A DNA stretch of 35,950 bases from Bacteroidales bacterium (lineage in GTDB: Bacteria; Bacteroidota; Bacteroidia; Bacteroidales; UBA1402). The DNA lies in assembly GCA_028709215.1 (NCBI GenBank), contig JAQVXI010000017.1, positions 1 to 35,950 on the forward strand, read 5' to 3'. The notes beneath the pieces were generated by a model. That model saw only the letters and a program-made list of their open reading frames with translations, was not told where the DNA came from and ran no database searches. The first letter of the stretch is position 1, and each line of letters opens with the position of its first letter. This document shows, piece by piece, positions 24,175-31,991 of this stretch. The position numbers were made by a program, and so were the translations under genes.

Positions 24175-24572
24175 TCCGCCGATAAAATATCCTCCGGTCC
24201 CAACGGCGCATACGGCCCATCTTTGCATTCCAACAGGACCGAACCGGCTTCAAGCACATCCACAGAATGCCACTGTCCCAAGGGTATATTGACTCCAAAA
24301 CGTCCATCGAGCGGATTCAGTTCGACGGATTCGGTACAAACCCCGTTGGCATCATAATACGATACACGCATGCGTCCACGCAACAAAAGATACGTCTCTG
24401 GGGTATGTTGATGCCGATGGATTGGCACGACAGTACCCGGCTCCAATGCATTCAACAAACGCTGCGAAGGGGCATCGGCCGAAGTGTGAAAATTATAATT
24501 CATTCGCAAACGTTCAGAACCCTTTGCTTTTAAACTTATCTCATCCAGCAACTGGTGATCGATCAATTCCAT
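24171..24572 (-). CDS. WbuC family cupin-fold metalloprotein
   Basis: The 133-residue protein is a small cupin. The metal-binding motif is visible as PIHRHQHTPETYLLLRGRM (His residues and the downstream Glu), with the second motif near GQWHSVDVLE supplying another His. The start RMNYNFHTSADAPSQRLLNAL is characteristic of WbuC. This family is regularly encoded in O-antigen and capsule loci, next to genes for N-acetyl-fucosamine type sugars, but its reaction is unknown. It is the last gene of the six-gene nucleotide-sugar operon, with its ATG sharing one base with the preceding stop (TAATG), a sign of translational coupling. Confidence 0.85.
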   Translation of the reverse strand: MELIDHQLLDEISLKAKGSERLRMNYNFHTSADAPSQRLLNALEPGTVVPIHRHQHTPETYLLLRGRMRVSYYDANGVCTESVELNPLDGRFGVNIPLGQWHSVDVLEAGSVLLECKDGPYAPLGPEDILSAD

Positions 24573-25504
24573 TACAACAAACTTTTTATGGTTTTCAACA
24601 ACGAGACTTCCGCATCAAAGGGCATTTGACTCCAACCCAACTCCGTCAACACACGTTGATTGTTCAACAAATAATTCTTTCGTAGATAATAACGCAAAAT
24701 CTCTCTGGATTTTTTGGACCAATGCAACGATGTCAATTCGATCAGGAAAAGCGAAAAGCGGGAGTTGCAATTGTAAATCCAAACCTTTTTCTGCATTGCC
24801 GTTGCGATCAAATCACGAAAACGCTGCAACGAAACGGATTGATCGTCACACACATGATACACACCGGAGGGAGCCTTGGCGACCATCAGCCCTTCGATCA
24901 CTGCATGTAGGTTGTCCATACATAAGACTGAGCGTTCCATGGACAACTGGCCAAAGGGGAATAAGCGGGTAGCTTTTATAAACGAAAGCAAACGGGTTGA
25001 ATTGTGCGAAACCATAAAACCCTCTCCATGCAACAAACCCGGCCGGATCACATACACCCGCTTGCCGGGTGCAGCCGTTTTCAACAAATATTGTTCTGCC
25101 AAAAACATGCTTTCTCCCAATGGACCCATCGGTTCGGGTTCGACCGATTCGTCCATCGGTCCACGATTGGGGTTGCCGGCAAGCACCTTGGATGAACTCA
25201 AAAACACAAACGCTTTTGCCTCCGAACGCAAGAAACACTGAAATACCCTGCGTACCACCCCCACATTTTTCTCAAAGTACGTCAACGAATCTTCATAATT
25301 CATCGTATCCATACTCTTTCCAGCCGTATGAATGTATGCATCCATTTTCGGATTGGACTCAAATTGATTGCAATCAAACAATTCAATCTGCAAATCTAGA
25401 CCGTCCACTTCTTCCGGCACACCAAAAATACGGTGTGTGTTTTGAAGCAATTGCACAAGTGCATGTCCCACCCGTGCATTAATACCTGTTACCAAAACAT
25501 TCAT
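24572..25504 (-). CDS. WbpV-like SDR (NAD-dependent epimerase/dehydratase family) lacking YxxxK
   Basis: The 310-residue protein aligns by eye with the SDR reductases that finish UDP-N-acetyl-quinovosamine or fucosamine synthesis after a CapD-type 4,6-dehydratase (WbpV/WbpK group): FVFLSSSKVL, the RPGLLHGEG turn, RSVLCMDNLHAVIEG and a C-terminal LTELGW. Two key elements are altered. The Rossmann glycine motif reads TGINARVG (the middle Gly is Ala10), and the catalytic Tyr-x-x-x-Lys is replaced by L129-GES-M133 in GPLGESMFLAEQ. It may bind a nucleotide sugar without classic SDR catalysis, or use other residues. The reading frame is intact. Its start overlaps the stop of the dehydratase gene by 4 bases and its stop overlaps the WbuC start. 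Confidence 0.82.
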   Translation of the reverse strand: MNVLVTGINARVGHALVQLLQNTHRIFGVPEEVDGLDLQIELFDCNQFESNPKMDAYIHTAGKSMDTMNYEDSLTYFEKNVGVVRRVFQCFLRSEAKAFVFLSSSKVLAGNPNRGPMDESVEPEPMGPLGESMFLAEQYLLKTAAPGKRVYVIRPGLLHGEGFMVSHNSTRLLSFIKATRLFPFGQLSMERSVLCMDNLHAVIEGLMVAKAPSGVYHVCDDQSVSLQRFRDLIATAMQKKVWIYNCNSRFSLFLIELTSLHWSKKSREILRYYLRKNYLLNNQRVLTELGWSQMPFDAEVSLLKTIKSLL

Positions 25505-27429
25505 AACTGTTGTGCTTCATCCAATAATTCAAACGGCGAATTCTTACTCTTAAACTCAGGAACAAGACGCTTCATCGCCTTTACAGTCCCCTGAATATCT
25601 ACTTTCTTAGACAGCTCGATCAATTCATTCACATTTTCCGTCACCGAACCCAAATCGTACTCACGCACACTGGCCACCATGATCTTCTCATGAACCGTTG
25701 GCAATGTATTCTCACTGTTGCTCAACAACTCTTCGTAGAGCTTTTCACCCGGACGCAAGCCGATAATTTTAATCTCAATGTCGATATCCGGCTTCATTCC
25801 AGCCATAATAATCATGCGACGAGCCAAATCGATGATTTTTACCGGCTCACCCATATCAAACACATAAATCTCCCCCGAATTGCCAAACGATGCCGCTTCC
25901 AAAACCAAGCGACAGGCTTCGGGAATCGTCATAAAATACCGAATAATGTCCTTGTGGGTTACCGTTAACGGACCACCTTTTTCAATCTGTTCTTTAAAAT
26001 GCGGAATCACCGAACCGTTCGAACCCAACACATTCCCAAAACGCGTGGTGACAAACTGAATGCGACTTCCTGCCTGCTTACAGGCGCGAGCCAACGATTG
26101 AACGTATATTTCAGCGATGCGTTTTGAGCAACCCATAACGTTGGTTGGATTGACGGCTTTGTCTGTCGAAACCATTACAAAACGTTCCACTCCGTATTTT
26201 AAGGAAGTATCGGCCAACAAACGGGTCCCCATCACATTGACCAATAGCGCTTCACAGGGATTTTCTTCCATAAGAGGAACATGCTTGTACGCAGCCGCAT
26301 GATACACAAAAGTCGGTGCGTACTGACGAAAAACGAAGTCCAACCGATTGGCATCCCGCACATCACCGATCACCGGAACAAACGTAAGGTTGGGAAATTT
26401 CTGTTCGATTTCCAACCGCAAATGATGCAGCGGCGTTTCGGCAATATCAAAAAGGATCAAACGAGCCGGTCGAAAGGTCGCCAACTGTCGTACCAACTCA
26501 CTTCCGATGGAGCCGGCGGCCCCCGTAACCAAAATGGTTTTTGCCTCCAATTGCGCAGCAATCAGATCCATATTGATTTGAATTTCTTCCCTCCCGAGCA
26601 AATCTTCAAACTGAATGGGCTTCATTTGAAAACGCAGATTATCCTTGTCGTCCACACCTTCAAACGGAGGCGACACCAGTACATTCAATCCCTTCTCAAG
26701 ACAGGTCGTCAAAAACACCTGTTCCTTGCGGACCGTAACATAATCCGGAAAAATCAACGTCGTTACATTCTTGCGAAAAATCTCCCGATAGACATTGTCG
26801 TACGACAAATTAAATACGGTAAGATTCTGAATGTGTGTCTTTTTTACTCCATTATTTCGCGTGACAAAGCCGACGACCCGATAATCCTGTTTGGCACTCT
26901 TTGTGACCCACTGCGCCAACGCCACACTGTGAGCCCCCATTCCATAAATCAACGTATTGTGTTGTTTTCGATTGGAATACGCATACGTATAATGGTATAA
27001 ATAGACAATAACGTATCGAAAAACCAACAACAAGACAAGGTTGAGCAGAAACAACTGAAACGCATACTGGAATGGCATCTGCATTTGTAGATGAAGCACC
27101 TGTATGGAACCATACAGCAGAACGGACGGCAGTAACATCGCAATTGACAACCTTCCCATCTCCTGATATTGCAAGTGACGAATCAGCCCACGAAACGATT
27201 TCAGCAGGACAAAAATGATAAAACAAAAGAAAACATACAGCAAACCGATTTTCACCGAATCCAACAAAGACAAATCCGAATACAAATATCGATTGTGCAG
27301 CAACACCGAAGCGACATAGCCCACCGAACACAACGTCAAATCACCGACCAATACCAACCAGCGATTTTTCAAAGAAAACATCAAAAAACTTCGAAAAAGT
27401 TTTTTTAAACCATCGATCACTCCACTCAT
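25501..27429 (-). CDS. Membrane nucleoside-diphosphate-sugar 4,6-dehydratase (CapD/WbpM/FlaA1 type)
   Basis: The 642-residue protein probably converts UDP-GlcNAc to the 4-keto-6-deoxy intermediate used for surface polysaccharides. The N-terminal 160 residues hold four membrane helices. A first Rossmann-like domain follows (TLIYGMGAHSVALA, about 163), then the catalytic SDR domain with TGAAGSIGSELVRQ (about 304). The site STDKAVNPTNVMGCSKR is the family pattern in which methionine replaces the usual SDR tyrosine while Lys is kept. RYFMTIPEACRLVLEA and GLRPGEKLYEELL are also typical. The length fits the long-form family. It starts 9 bases after the epimerase stop and overlaps the downstream SDR by 4 bases. 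Membrane anchoring places sugar synthesis next to glycan assembly. Confidence 0.93.
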   Translation of the reverse strand: MSGVIDGLKKLFRSFLMFSLKNRWLVLVGDLTLCSVGYVASVLLHNRYLYSDLSLLDSVKIGLLYVFFCFIIFVLLKSFRGLIRHLQYQEMGRLSIAMLLPSVLLYGSIQVLHLQMQMPFQYAFQLFLLNLVLLLVFRYVIVYLYHYTYAYSNRKQHNTLIYGMGAHSVALAQWVTKSAKQDYRVVGFVTRNNGVKKTHIQNLTVFNLSYDNVYREIFRKNVTTLIFPDYVTVRKEQVFLTTCLEKGLNVLVSPPFEGVDDKDNLRFQMKPIQFEDLLGREEIQINMDLIAAQLEAKTILVTGAAGSIGSELVRQLATFRPARLILFDIAETPLHHLRLEIEQKFPNLTFVPVIGDVRDANRLDFVFRQYAPTFVYHAAAYKHVPLMEENPCEALLVNVMGTRLLADTSLKYGVERFVMVSTDKAVNPTNVMGCSKRIAEIYVQSLARACKQAGSRIQFVTTRFGNVLGSNGSVIPHFKEQIEKGGPLTVTHKDIIRYFMTIPEACRLVLEAASFGNSGEIYVFDMGEPVKIIDLARRMIIMAGMKPDIDIEIKIIGLRPGEKLYEELLSNSENTLPTVHEKIMVASVREYDLGSVTENVNELIELSKKVDIQGTVKAMKRLVPEFKSKNSPFELLDEAQQL

Positions 27430-27438
27430 GATGATTTT

Positions 27439-28539
27439 TTATTCGTTTATAACCTGCATCTTCTGATGCCATACTTTGTACCACTCAGCAAAAATGGCCA
27501 AGCCATTTTTTAATTTTGTTTTGGGACGATAGGCAAACTCCCGCTCCAAATCACCCACATCACAGTAGGTCTTCAACACATCACCCGGTTGCATGGGCAG
27601 CATTTCCATTTTAGCTTCCTTGCCCAATGCCTGCTCCAAGGTACGTATGTAGCGCATCAATTGTACCGGTGAAGAACTTCCGATATTGTATACACGATAC
27701 GGTGCCTTGGAACTCGCCGGATCGGGCGATTCCGCATTCCAATCCGGATTGCCTTTGGCCGGAGAAGCAAGCACGCGTACCACGCCTTCAACCACATCAT
27801 CCACATACGTAAAATCACGGCTCATGCGACCTTTGTTAAACACCTTGATGGGTTCACCGTTCATAATGGCCTTTGCAAAAAGCATGGGAGACATATCCGG
27901 GCGACCGTACGGACCGTAGACCGTAAAAAATCGCAGTCCGGTCACGGGCAACTGATACATGTTGCTGTATACATGCGCCATCAACTCGTTGCTTTTTTTG
28001 GTCGCGGCATACAGACTCACCGGGTGGTTGGTGGCATCGTGTTCTGAAAACGGCATCTTACCATTTAGGCCATAGACACTGCTTGAACTGGCATATACAA
28101 CGTGTTTGATTGAATACTTTGCACCCATCTCCAGTATGTTGGTAAAACCAAGCAGATTGCTGTTGACGTAGGCCAACGGATTCTCGATGGAATAACGCAC
28201 ACCGGCCTGAGCCGCCAAATTACAGATGTAACCAATATCATAGGTTTCAAACATTTGCTTCAAACCTTCGTGATCCTCCAGATTCATCTGGATAAAAGAG
28301 ACCCCGGGATACTCCGGGTTTTTGCTTCTCAGCAGTTTCCCATAACCGATCTCCTCGCGTTCAAAACCCAAATTGGCCAATCGGTCGTATTTCAGCCGAA
28401 CATCATAATAATCGTTGATGTTATCCAAACCAATGACAAACCAACCCAACGCACTCAGACGTTTTGCAACATGGTAACCAATGAATCCGGCCATGCCGGT
28501 CAACAGAACCACTTCTCCATATTTCTTATCAAACTTCAT
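27439..28539 (-). CDS. UDP-glucuronate 4-epimerase-like SDR
   Basis: The 366-residue SDR should interconvert UDP-glucuronate and UDP-galacturonate. It has the NAD motif TGMAGFIGYHV (about 14-24), the sequence LDNINDYYDVRLKYDRL that typifies the glucuronate 4-epimerase group, AAQAGVRYSIENP, YASSSSVYG, and the catalytic pair Tyr177 and Lys181 in YAATK. RFFTVYGPYGRPDM and SRDFTYVDDVVEGV complete the family pattern. Length is as usual for the group. Its ATG overlaps the nucleotidyltransferase stop by 4 bases, so the two are translationally coupled. Coupling with a sugar kinase and a nucleotidyltransferase suggests use in uronate salvage as well as biosynthesis. Confidence 0.88.
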   Translation of the reverse strand: MKFDKKYGEVVLLTGMAGFIGYHVAKRLSALGWFVIGLDNINDYYDVRLKYDRLANLGFEREEIGYGKLLRSKNPEYPGVSFIQMNLEDHEGLKQMFETYDIGYICNLAAQAGVRYSIENPLAYVNSNLLGFTNILEMGAKYSIKHVVYASSSSVYGLNGKMPFSEHDATNHPVSLYAATKKSNELMAHVYSNMYQLPVTGLRFFTVYGPYGRPDMSPMLFAKAIMNGEPIKVFNKGRMSRDFTYVDDVVEGVVRVLASPAKGNPDWNAESPDPASSKAPYRVYNIGSSSPVQLMRYIRTLEQALGKEAKMEMLPMQPGDVLKTYCDVGDLEREFAYRPKTKLKNGLAIFAEWYKVWHQKMQVINE

Positions 28540-29270
28540 GTCTTAAAAATCTTTTGAACGGACTCATACGACTGTACATCTCCAATATCATAGCGTTTTC
28601 CCGGTATTTCCCAGGCATGCACCGGACGTTCCTTCGCCAACCACGCAGCCAAATTGCCGGGTGCATCAAATCCACAACCCATCGTCAACGCCTTGCGAAT
28701 CAAGGTCAAATCGGATGCATGGTAAAAGTAAAACGGAGGAACCGCCCAATTTGTTGGTGGATTCGCCGGTTTTTCATGCAGCATCAACACGCGATTCGAC
28801 CCATCCATCTCCAACACACCGGTCTTTCTCAAGGCTTCCACAGACGGTTCGTGATGGCAGGTAATGCAACTGGTTTGCTTTTGACGGGCAAAGCGCACAA
28901 AACCTTCAAACGAAAAGTCCACCACATTGTCTCCTGCCAATACGAGAAGATCATCCTTTACGCTCAACGTCTCAACGACCAGCAAAATATCCCGAACGGC
29001 GCCCAAACGCGTTTCGTTCGACTCTGCACCGTCGTTGATGATATGAATAGGCTTCCGATAGCCTACCCGATTTTTCCATGCCATGAAGTAGGGAAAAAAC
29101 GTATTGTTACTCACGATGATGTGTTCTTCCACCTCATCCAAGCGATCCAAATCCGTCAAGAGACGATCCAGAATCGTTTTCCCTCCCACATCCAACAGGG
29201 GTTTCGGAAAATTGCGCGTCAGGGGGTACAACCGGGTGGCGTATCCCGCAGCCAATATCAAAGATTTCAC
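28536..29270 (-). CDS. Sugar-1-phosphate nucleotidyltransferase
   Basis: The 244-residue cytoplasmic protein belongs to the NTP-transferase family. The nucleotide-binding signature LAAGYATRLYPLTRNFPKPLL begins at residue 5, with VLAGDNVVDF (metal-binding Asp) near 112 and a shortened C-terminal region ending RYDIGDVQSYESV, where GKRYDIGD is the usual sugar-site element. There is no left-handed beta-helix acyltransferase domain. Substrate cannot be read directly; relatives use glucose, mannose, fucose or uronic acid phosphates. Its start lies one base after the kinase stop and its end overlaps the epimerase start, which suggests it activates the kinase product with UTP for that epimerase. Confidence 0.85.
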   Translation of the reverse strand: MKSLILAAGYATRLYPLTRNFPKPLLDVGGKTILDRLLTDLDRLDEVEEHIIVSNNTFFPYFMAWKNRVGYRKPIHIINDGAESNETRLGAVRDILLVVETLSVKDDLLVLAGDNVVDFSFEGFVRFARQKQTSCITCHHEPSVEALRKTGVLEMDGSNRVLMLHEKPANPPTNWAVPPFYFYHASDLTLIRKALTMGCGFDAPGNLAAWLAKERPVHAWEIPGKRYDIGDVQSYESVQKIFKT

Positions 29271-29271
29271 G

Positions 29272-30465
29272 TTATTTTGTATTTAAATGTTGTACGTGGC
29301 TCGCACCATCCGCTGTTTGACAAACATGCGAAGAATACAAACCCTCCAAATGAGGAAATGTCTCCAAATACCGACGACCCACATATTCTAAAATTTCTTC
29401 CCGATGCGCCGGATTCGTTAAGGCCATGCAACAACCCTTAAAACCTGCACCGCTAAACCGTGCCCCGTACACACCGGGAGCCTCCTTGATGGAACCAAAC
29501 AAAGCGATCATCTCCGGACAACCGGCCTCCCATTGATGAATGGAACTCAAACCCGAAGCAAACATGATGGAACCAAATCGCTTCAAATCGGCGGATCGAT
29601 ACGCTTCCACAGCATCACTGACACGGGCAAATTCGTTGAAATAATGGGTAGCCCGTCTGGCCAATGGTTTGGGCAACATGTGTTTCCACTTTAAGAAAAC
29701 AGTCGGATCCACATCCCTCAAATACGTCTGTTCGTACGCACGATACGGCAAACCTTCAAATGCTTGCAGCGAAAAGGCAGCGACCTTACATTCGTCCGTT
29801 CGTAAATTATAGTTGGTATTGACCAAATTTCGTGTCAAACCGCTAAAAAAGATCAAAATATCAAAGTCGGGCATCGCCTCCGGACGTTCGATGAGTTCGT
29901 ACGAATCGTCCTTGGTATCCAAAAACAACAAATGATCCTTCTTGCAATACACTTCGCAACTTTGATCCAGTTTACCCAGATTCAATCCGATGTACTCCCG
30001 CTCGGCAACAAAGGCATAATGCACCAATTCCGATTGCGTCAATTCAATGCCGTTGACCGAAGACAACGCCATCACATAACACAGCAAAACGGCAGCAGAG
30101 GACGACAGCCCTCCGACCGGCAGACTCCCACGGATGAGACCCTGAATGCCCACTTCCAATACATAATCCTTATTCAAGGCATATATGGCAGCCTGCACAT
30201 ACCGACCCCAATGATCGTACTTATGCGGAACCGATTCCAGCGCAAACAAAACCTGTCCTTCAAAGTCGGTACTGTATAAATTGAGAATACCCGTTTCGGT
30301 TGGAACATACAGCAAATCAATGCCGTGATCCAAAGCAAACCCCGTTACATGGCCCAATTGATGATCAATGTGTGCACCCACGGGGCAAACCCGATACGGA
30401 CTGTACGCATGACGAATATCTTCTTGAGGAGTGTCCGGAAAAAGCGTTTGAAAATGTTTAAACAT
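29272..30465 (-). CDS. GHMP sugar kinase resembling galacturonokinase
   Basis: The 397-residue cytoplasmic protein has the galactokinase fold: a substrate motif at 22-42, the ATP loop GSLPVGGLSSSAA (113-125), a catalytic-base Asp167 in KLDQSC, and the third motif GARFSGAGFKGCC (334-346). Genuine galactokinases carry GEHTDYNGG in the first motif, with a Glu that contacts O6 of galactose. Here it reads SPYRVCPVGAHIDHQ, with Ala31 at that place, exactly the pattern known from plant galacturonokinase. Further plant-like pieces are the FSGL and NYNLR pair near 207-222 and APGVYGARFSGAGF. The best reading is a galacturonate 1-kinase feeding the two next genes; galactokinase or another uronate kinase is the alternative. 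It is the first gene of the operon. Confidence 0.8.
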   Translation of the reverse strand: MFKHFQTLFPDTPQEDIRHAYSPYRVCPVGAHIDHQLGHVTGFALDHGIDLLYVPTETGILNLYSTDFEGQVLFALESVPHKYDHWGRYVQAAIYALNKDYVLEVGIQGLIRGSLPVGGLSSSAAVLLCYVMALSSVNGIELTQSELVHYAFVAEREYIGLNLGKLDQSCEVYCKKDHLLFLDTKDDSYELIERPEAMPDFDILIFFSGLTRNLVNTNYNLRTDECKVAAFSLQAFEGLPYRAYEQTYLRDVDPTVFLKWKHMLPKPLARRATHYFNEFARVSDAVEAYRSADLKRFGSIMFASGLSSIHQWEAGCPEMIALFGSIKEAPGVYGARFSGAGFKGCCMALTNPAHREEILEYVGRRYLETFPHLEGLYSSHVCQTADGASHVQHLNTK

Positions 30466-30622
30466 ATCTTGTCTAATTACATCACAAATAAACTAAAATG
30501 TTTTCACAAATCCTTGTTAAATCACTGCTTTTATGCGTTGAGTCAAAAAAAAACCATTTTCCAAAACAATACTTGGTTTATTTTGTTAATGCTAGTGTAC
30601 GTATGAACCAAATGCATTAAAT
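30466..30622. promoter_or_regulatory. Divergent control region between kinase operon and lpdA
   Basis: The 157-base AT-rich gap must hold promoters for both operons. On the minus strand TTTATTTG (30492-30485) matches the -7 consensus at all but one position, about 20 bases before the kinase ATG. Toward lpdA, TACGTATG (30598-30605) is only a partial match. No gene was recognised. Confidence 0.35.
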
Positions 30623-31972
30623 ATGATTTATGACTTAATAATTATTGGTGGCGGACCTGCCGGATACAACGCTGCAGAAAAAGCCGCTTCAAACGGAATG
30701 CAGACCTTACTCATTGAAGCAAAAGCGGTTGGAGGCGTATGCCTCAACGAGGGTTGCATTCCCACCAAGACACTGCTGTATGCGGCCAAACTGCTCGACA
30801 ATGCACGAACGGGCCATAAATATGGCATCCAAATCAGTGGCGAACCGACTGCCGATATGGAAGCATGGATCGCACGAAAAAATAAAACCGTCAAAACACT
30901 GACATCAGGCGTCGAATTCAAACTCAAAACCCACGGAGTGGATGTCGTTTACGCAAGCGCAGTCATTGAAGGAGAGACCGATGAGGGCATACGCATACGT
31001 GCCGCTGAACAACACTATCAAGGCCGTTACGTACTGCTCAGCACCGGCTCTGACACGTTTATACCTCCCATTAACGGTTTGGACTCCGTAGACTACTGGA
31101 CCTCGCGCGAAGCATTGGATGCCATCGATCTACCCAAGCAGTTGGTCATCATCGGCGGTGGTGTGATTGGCATGGAGTTTGCCTCCCTTTACAACAGCCT
31201 GCAGGTTGACGTACACGTCGTCGAGATGCTCCCTGAAATTCTTGGAGGCATGGATGCCGAAACCGCCGCAATGCTGCGCCAAACCTATCAAAAACGTGGC
31301 ATCACCTTTCACCTGGATACAAAAGTAACGCAAGTCAGCCCAACCGAAGTACAGATCGAACACAAAGGCAAAATCAGCCATTTGCAAGCCGATCGCATAT
31401 TGCTTAGCGTCGGTCGCAAAGCCAATTTAACCGGATTCGGTCTGGAAACATTGGGCATCGATACCACAGGCAAAGGCCTTCCGGTAAACGACCGAATGCA
31501 AACCACGCACCCGCGCGTATACGCCGCAGGTGACGTAACCGGCTACTCCATGCTGGCACATACCGCCATTCGCGAAGGAGAAGTCGCCGTAAACAACCTC
31601 TGTGGAAAAGAGGACCGCATGTCCTATGCAGCCATACCAGGTGTCGTCTATACCAATCCAGAACTTGCCGGCGTAGGTCCTACCGAAGCCGTACTAAAAG
31701 AAGCCGGTCAAATCTACGACGTCATCAAATTGCCCATGGCCTATTCCGGCCGCTTCGTCGCCGAAAACGAAGGAAGCAACGGGCTGTGCAAATTACTGAT
31801 TGATCCGGACGGATACGTACTTGCCTGCCACATGATGGGCAACCCGGCCTCCGAACTCATTGTCGTTGCCGGCATGGCCATCGAGCAACACATGCACGTG
31901 GAGGCATTCCAAAAAATCGTGTTCCCCCACCCGACGGTCGGTGAAATATTCCACGAAGGCCTATTTATGTAA
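30623..31972 (+). CDS. lpdA: Dihydrolipoyl dehydrogenase (E3)
   Basis: The 449-residue FAD enzyme reoxidises dihydrolipoamide on the E2 protein with NAD+. It begins with the FAD motif IIGGGPAGYNAAEKAA (about 8-22) and carries the redox disulfide Cys40 and Cys45 in GGVCLNEGCIPTK. The NAD motif VIIGGGVIGMEFASLY is near 174. YAAGDV completes the second FAD contact, and the C-terminal active-site base is His436 with Glu441 in HPTVGE. It is the first gene of an operon with the E2, fused E1 and flavodoxin genes, 19 bases before the E2 start. Length is slightly short for the family (usually 450-475) but all motifs are present. Confidence 0.94.
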   Translation: MIYDLIIIGGGPAGYNAAEKAASNGMQTLLIEAKAVGGVCLNEGCIPTKTLLYAAKLLDNARTGHKYGIQISGEPTADMEAWIARKNKTVKTLTSGVEFKLKTHGVDVVYASAVIEGETDEGIRIRAAEQHYQGRYVLLSTGSDTFIPPINGLDSVDYWTSREALDAIDLPKQLVIIGGGVIGMEFASLYNSLQVDVHVVEMLPEILGGMDAETAAMLRQTYQKRGITFHLDTKVTQVSPTEVQIEHKGKISHLQADRILLSVGRKANLTGFGLETLGIDTTGKGLPVNDRMQTTHPRVYAAGDVTGYSMLAHTAIREGEVAVNNLCGKEDRMSYAAIPGVVYTNPELAGVGPTEAVLKEAGQIYDVIKLPMAYSGRFVAENEGSNGLCKLLIDPDGYVLACHMMGNPASELIVVAGMAIEQHMHVEAFQKIVFPHPTVGEIFHEGLFM

Positions 31973-31991
31973 ATTATAAACGACGATCGAT

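Noticed and set aside
28536-30465. Heptose kinase and nucleotidyltransferase pair (HddA/HddC) or galactose use (Leloir pathway)
   Set aside because: The kinase lacks the HddA-type glycine-rich start and lacks the GEHTDY galactokinase motif, and the third gene is of the uronate epimerase type. No galactose-1-phosphate uridylyltransferase or aldose epimerase is present.
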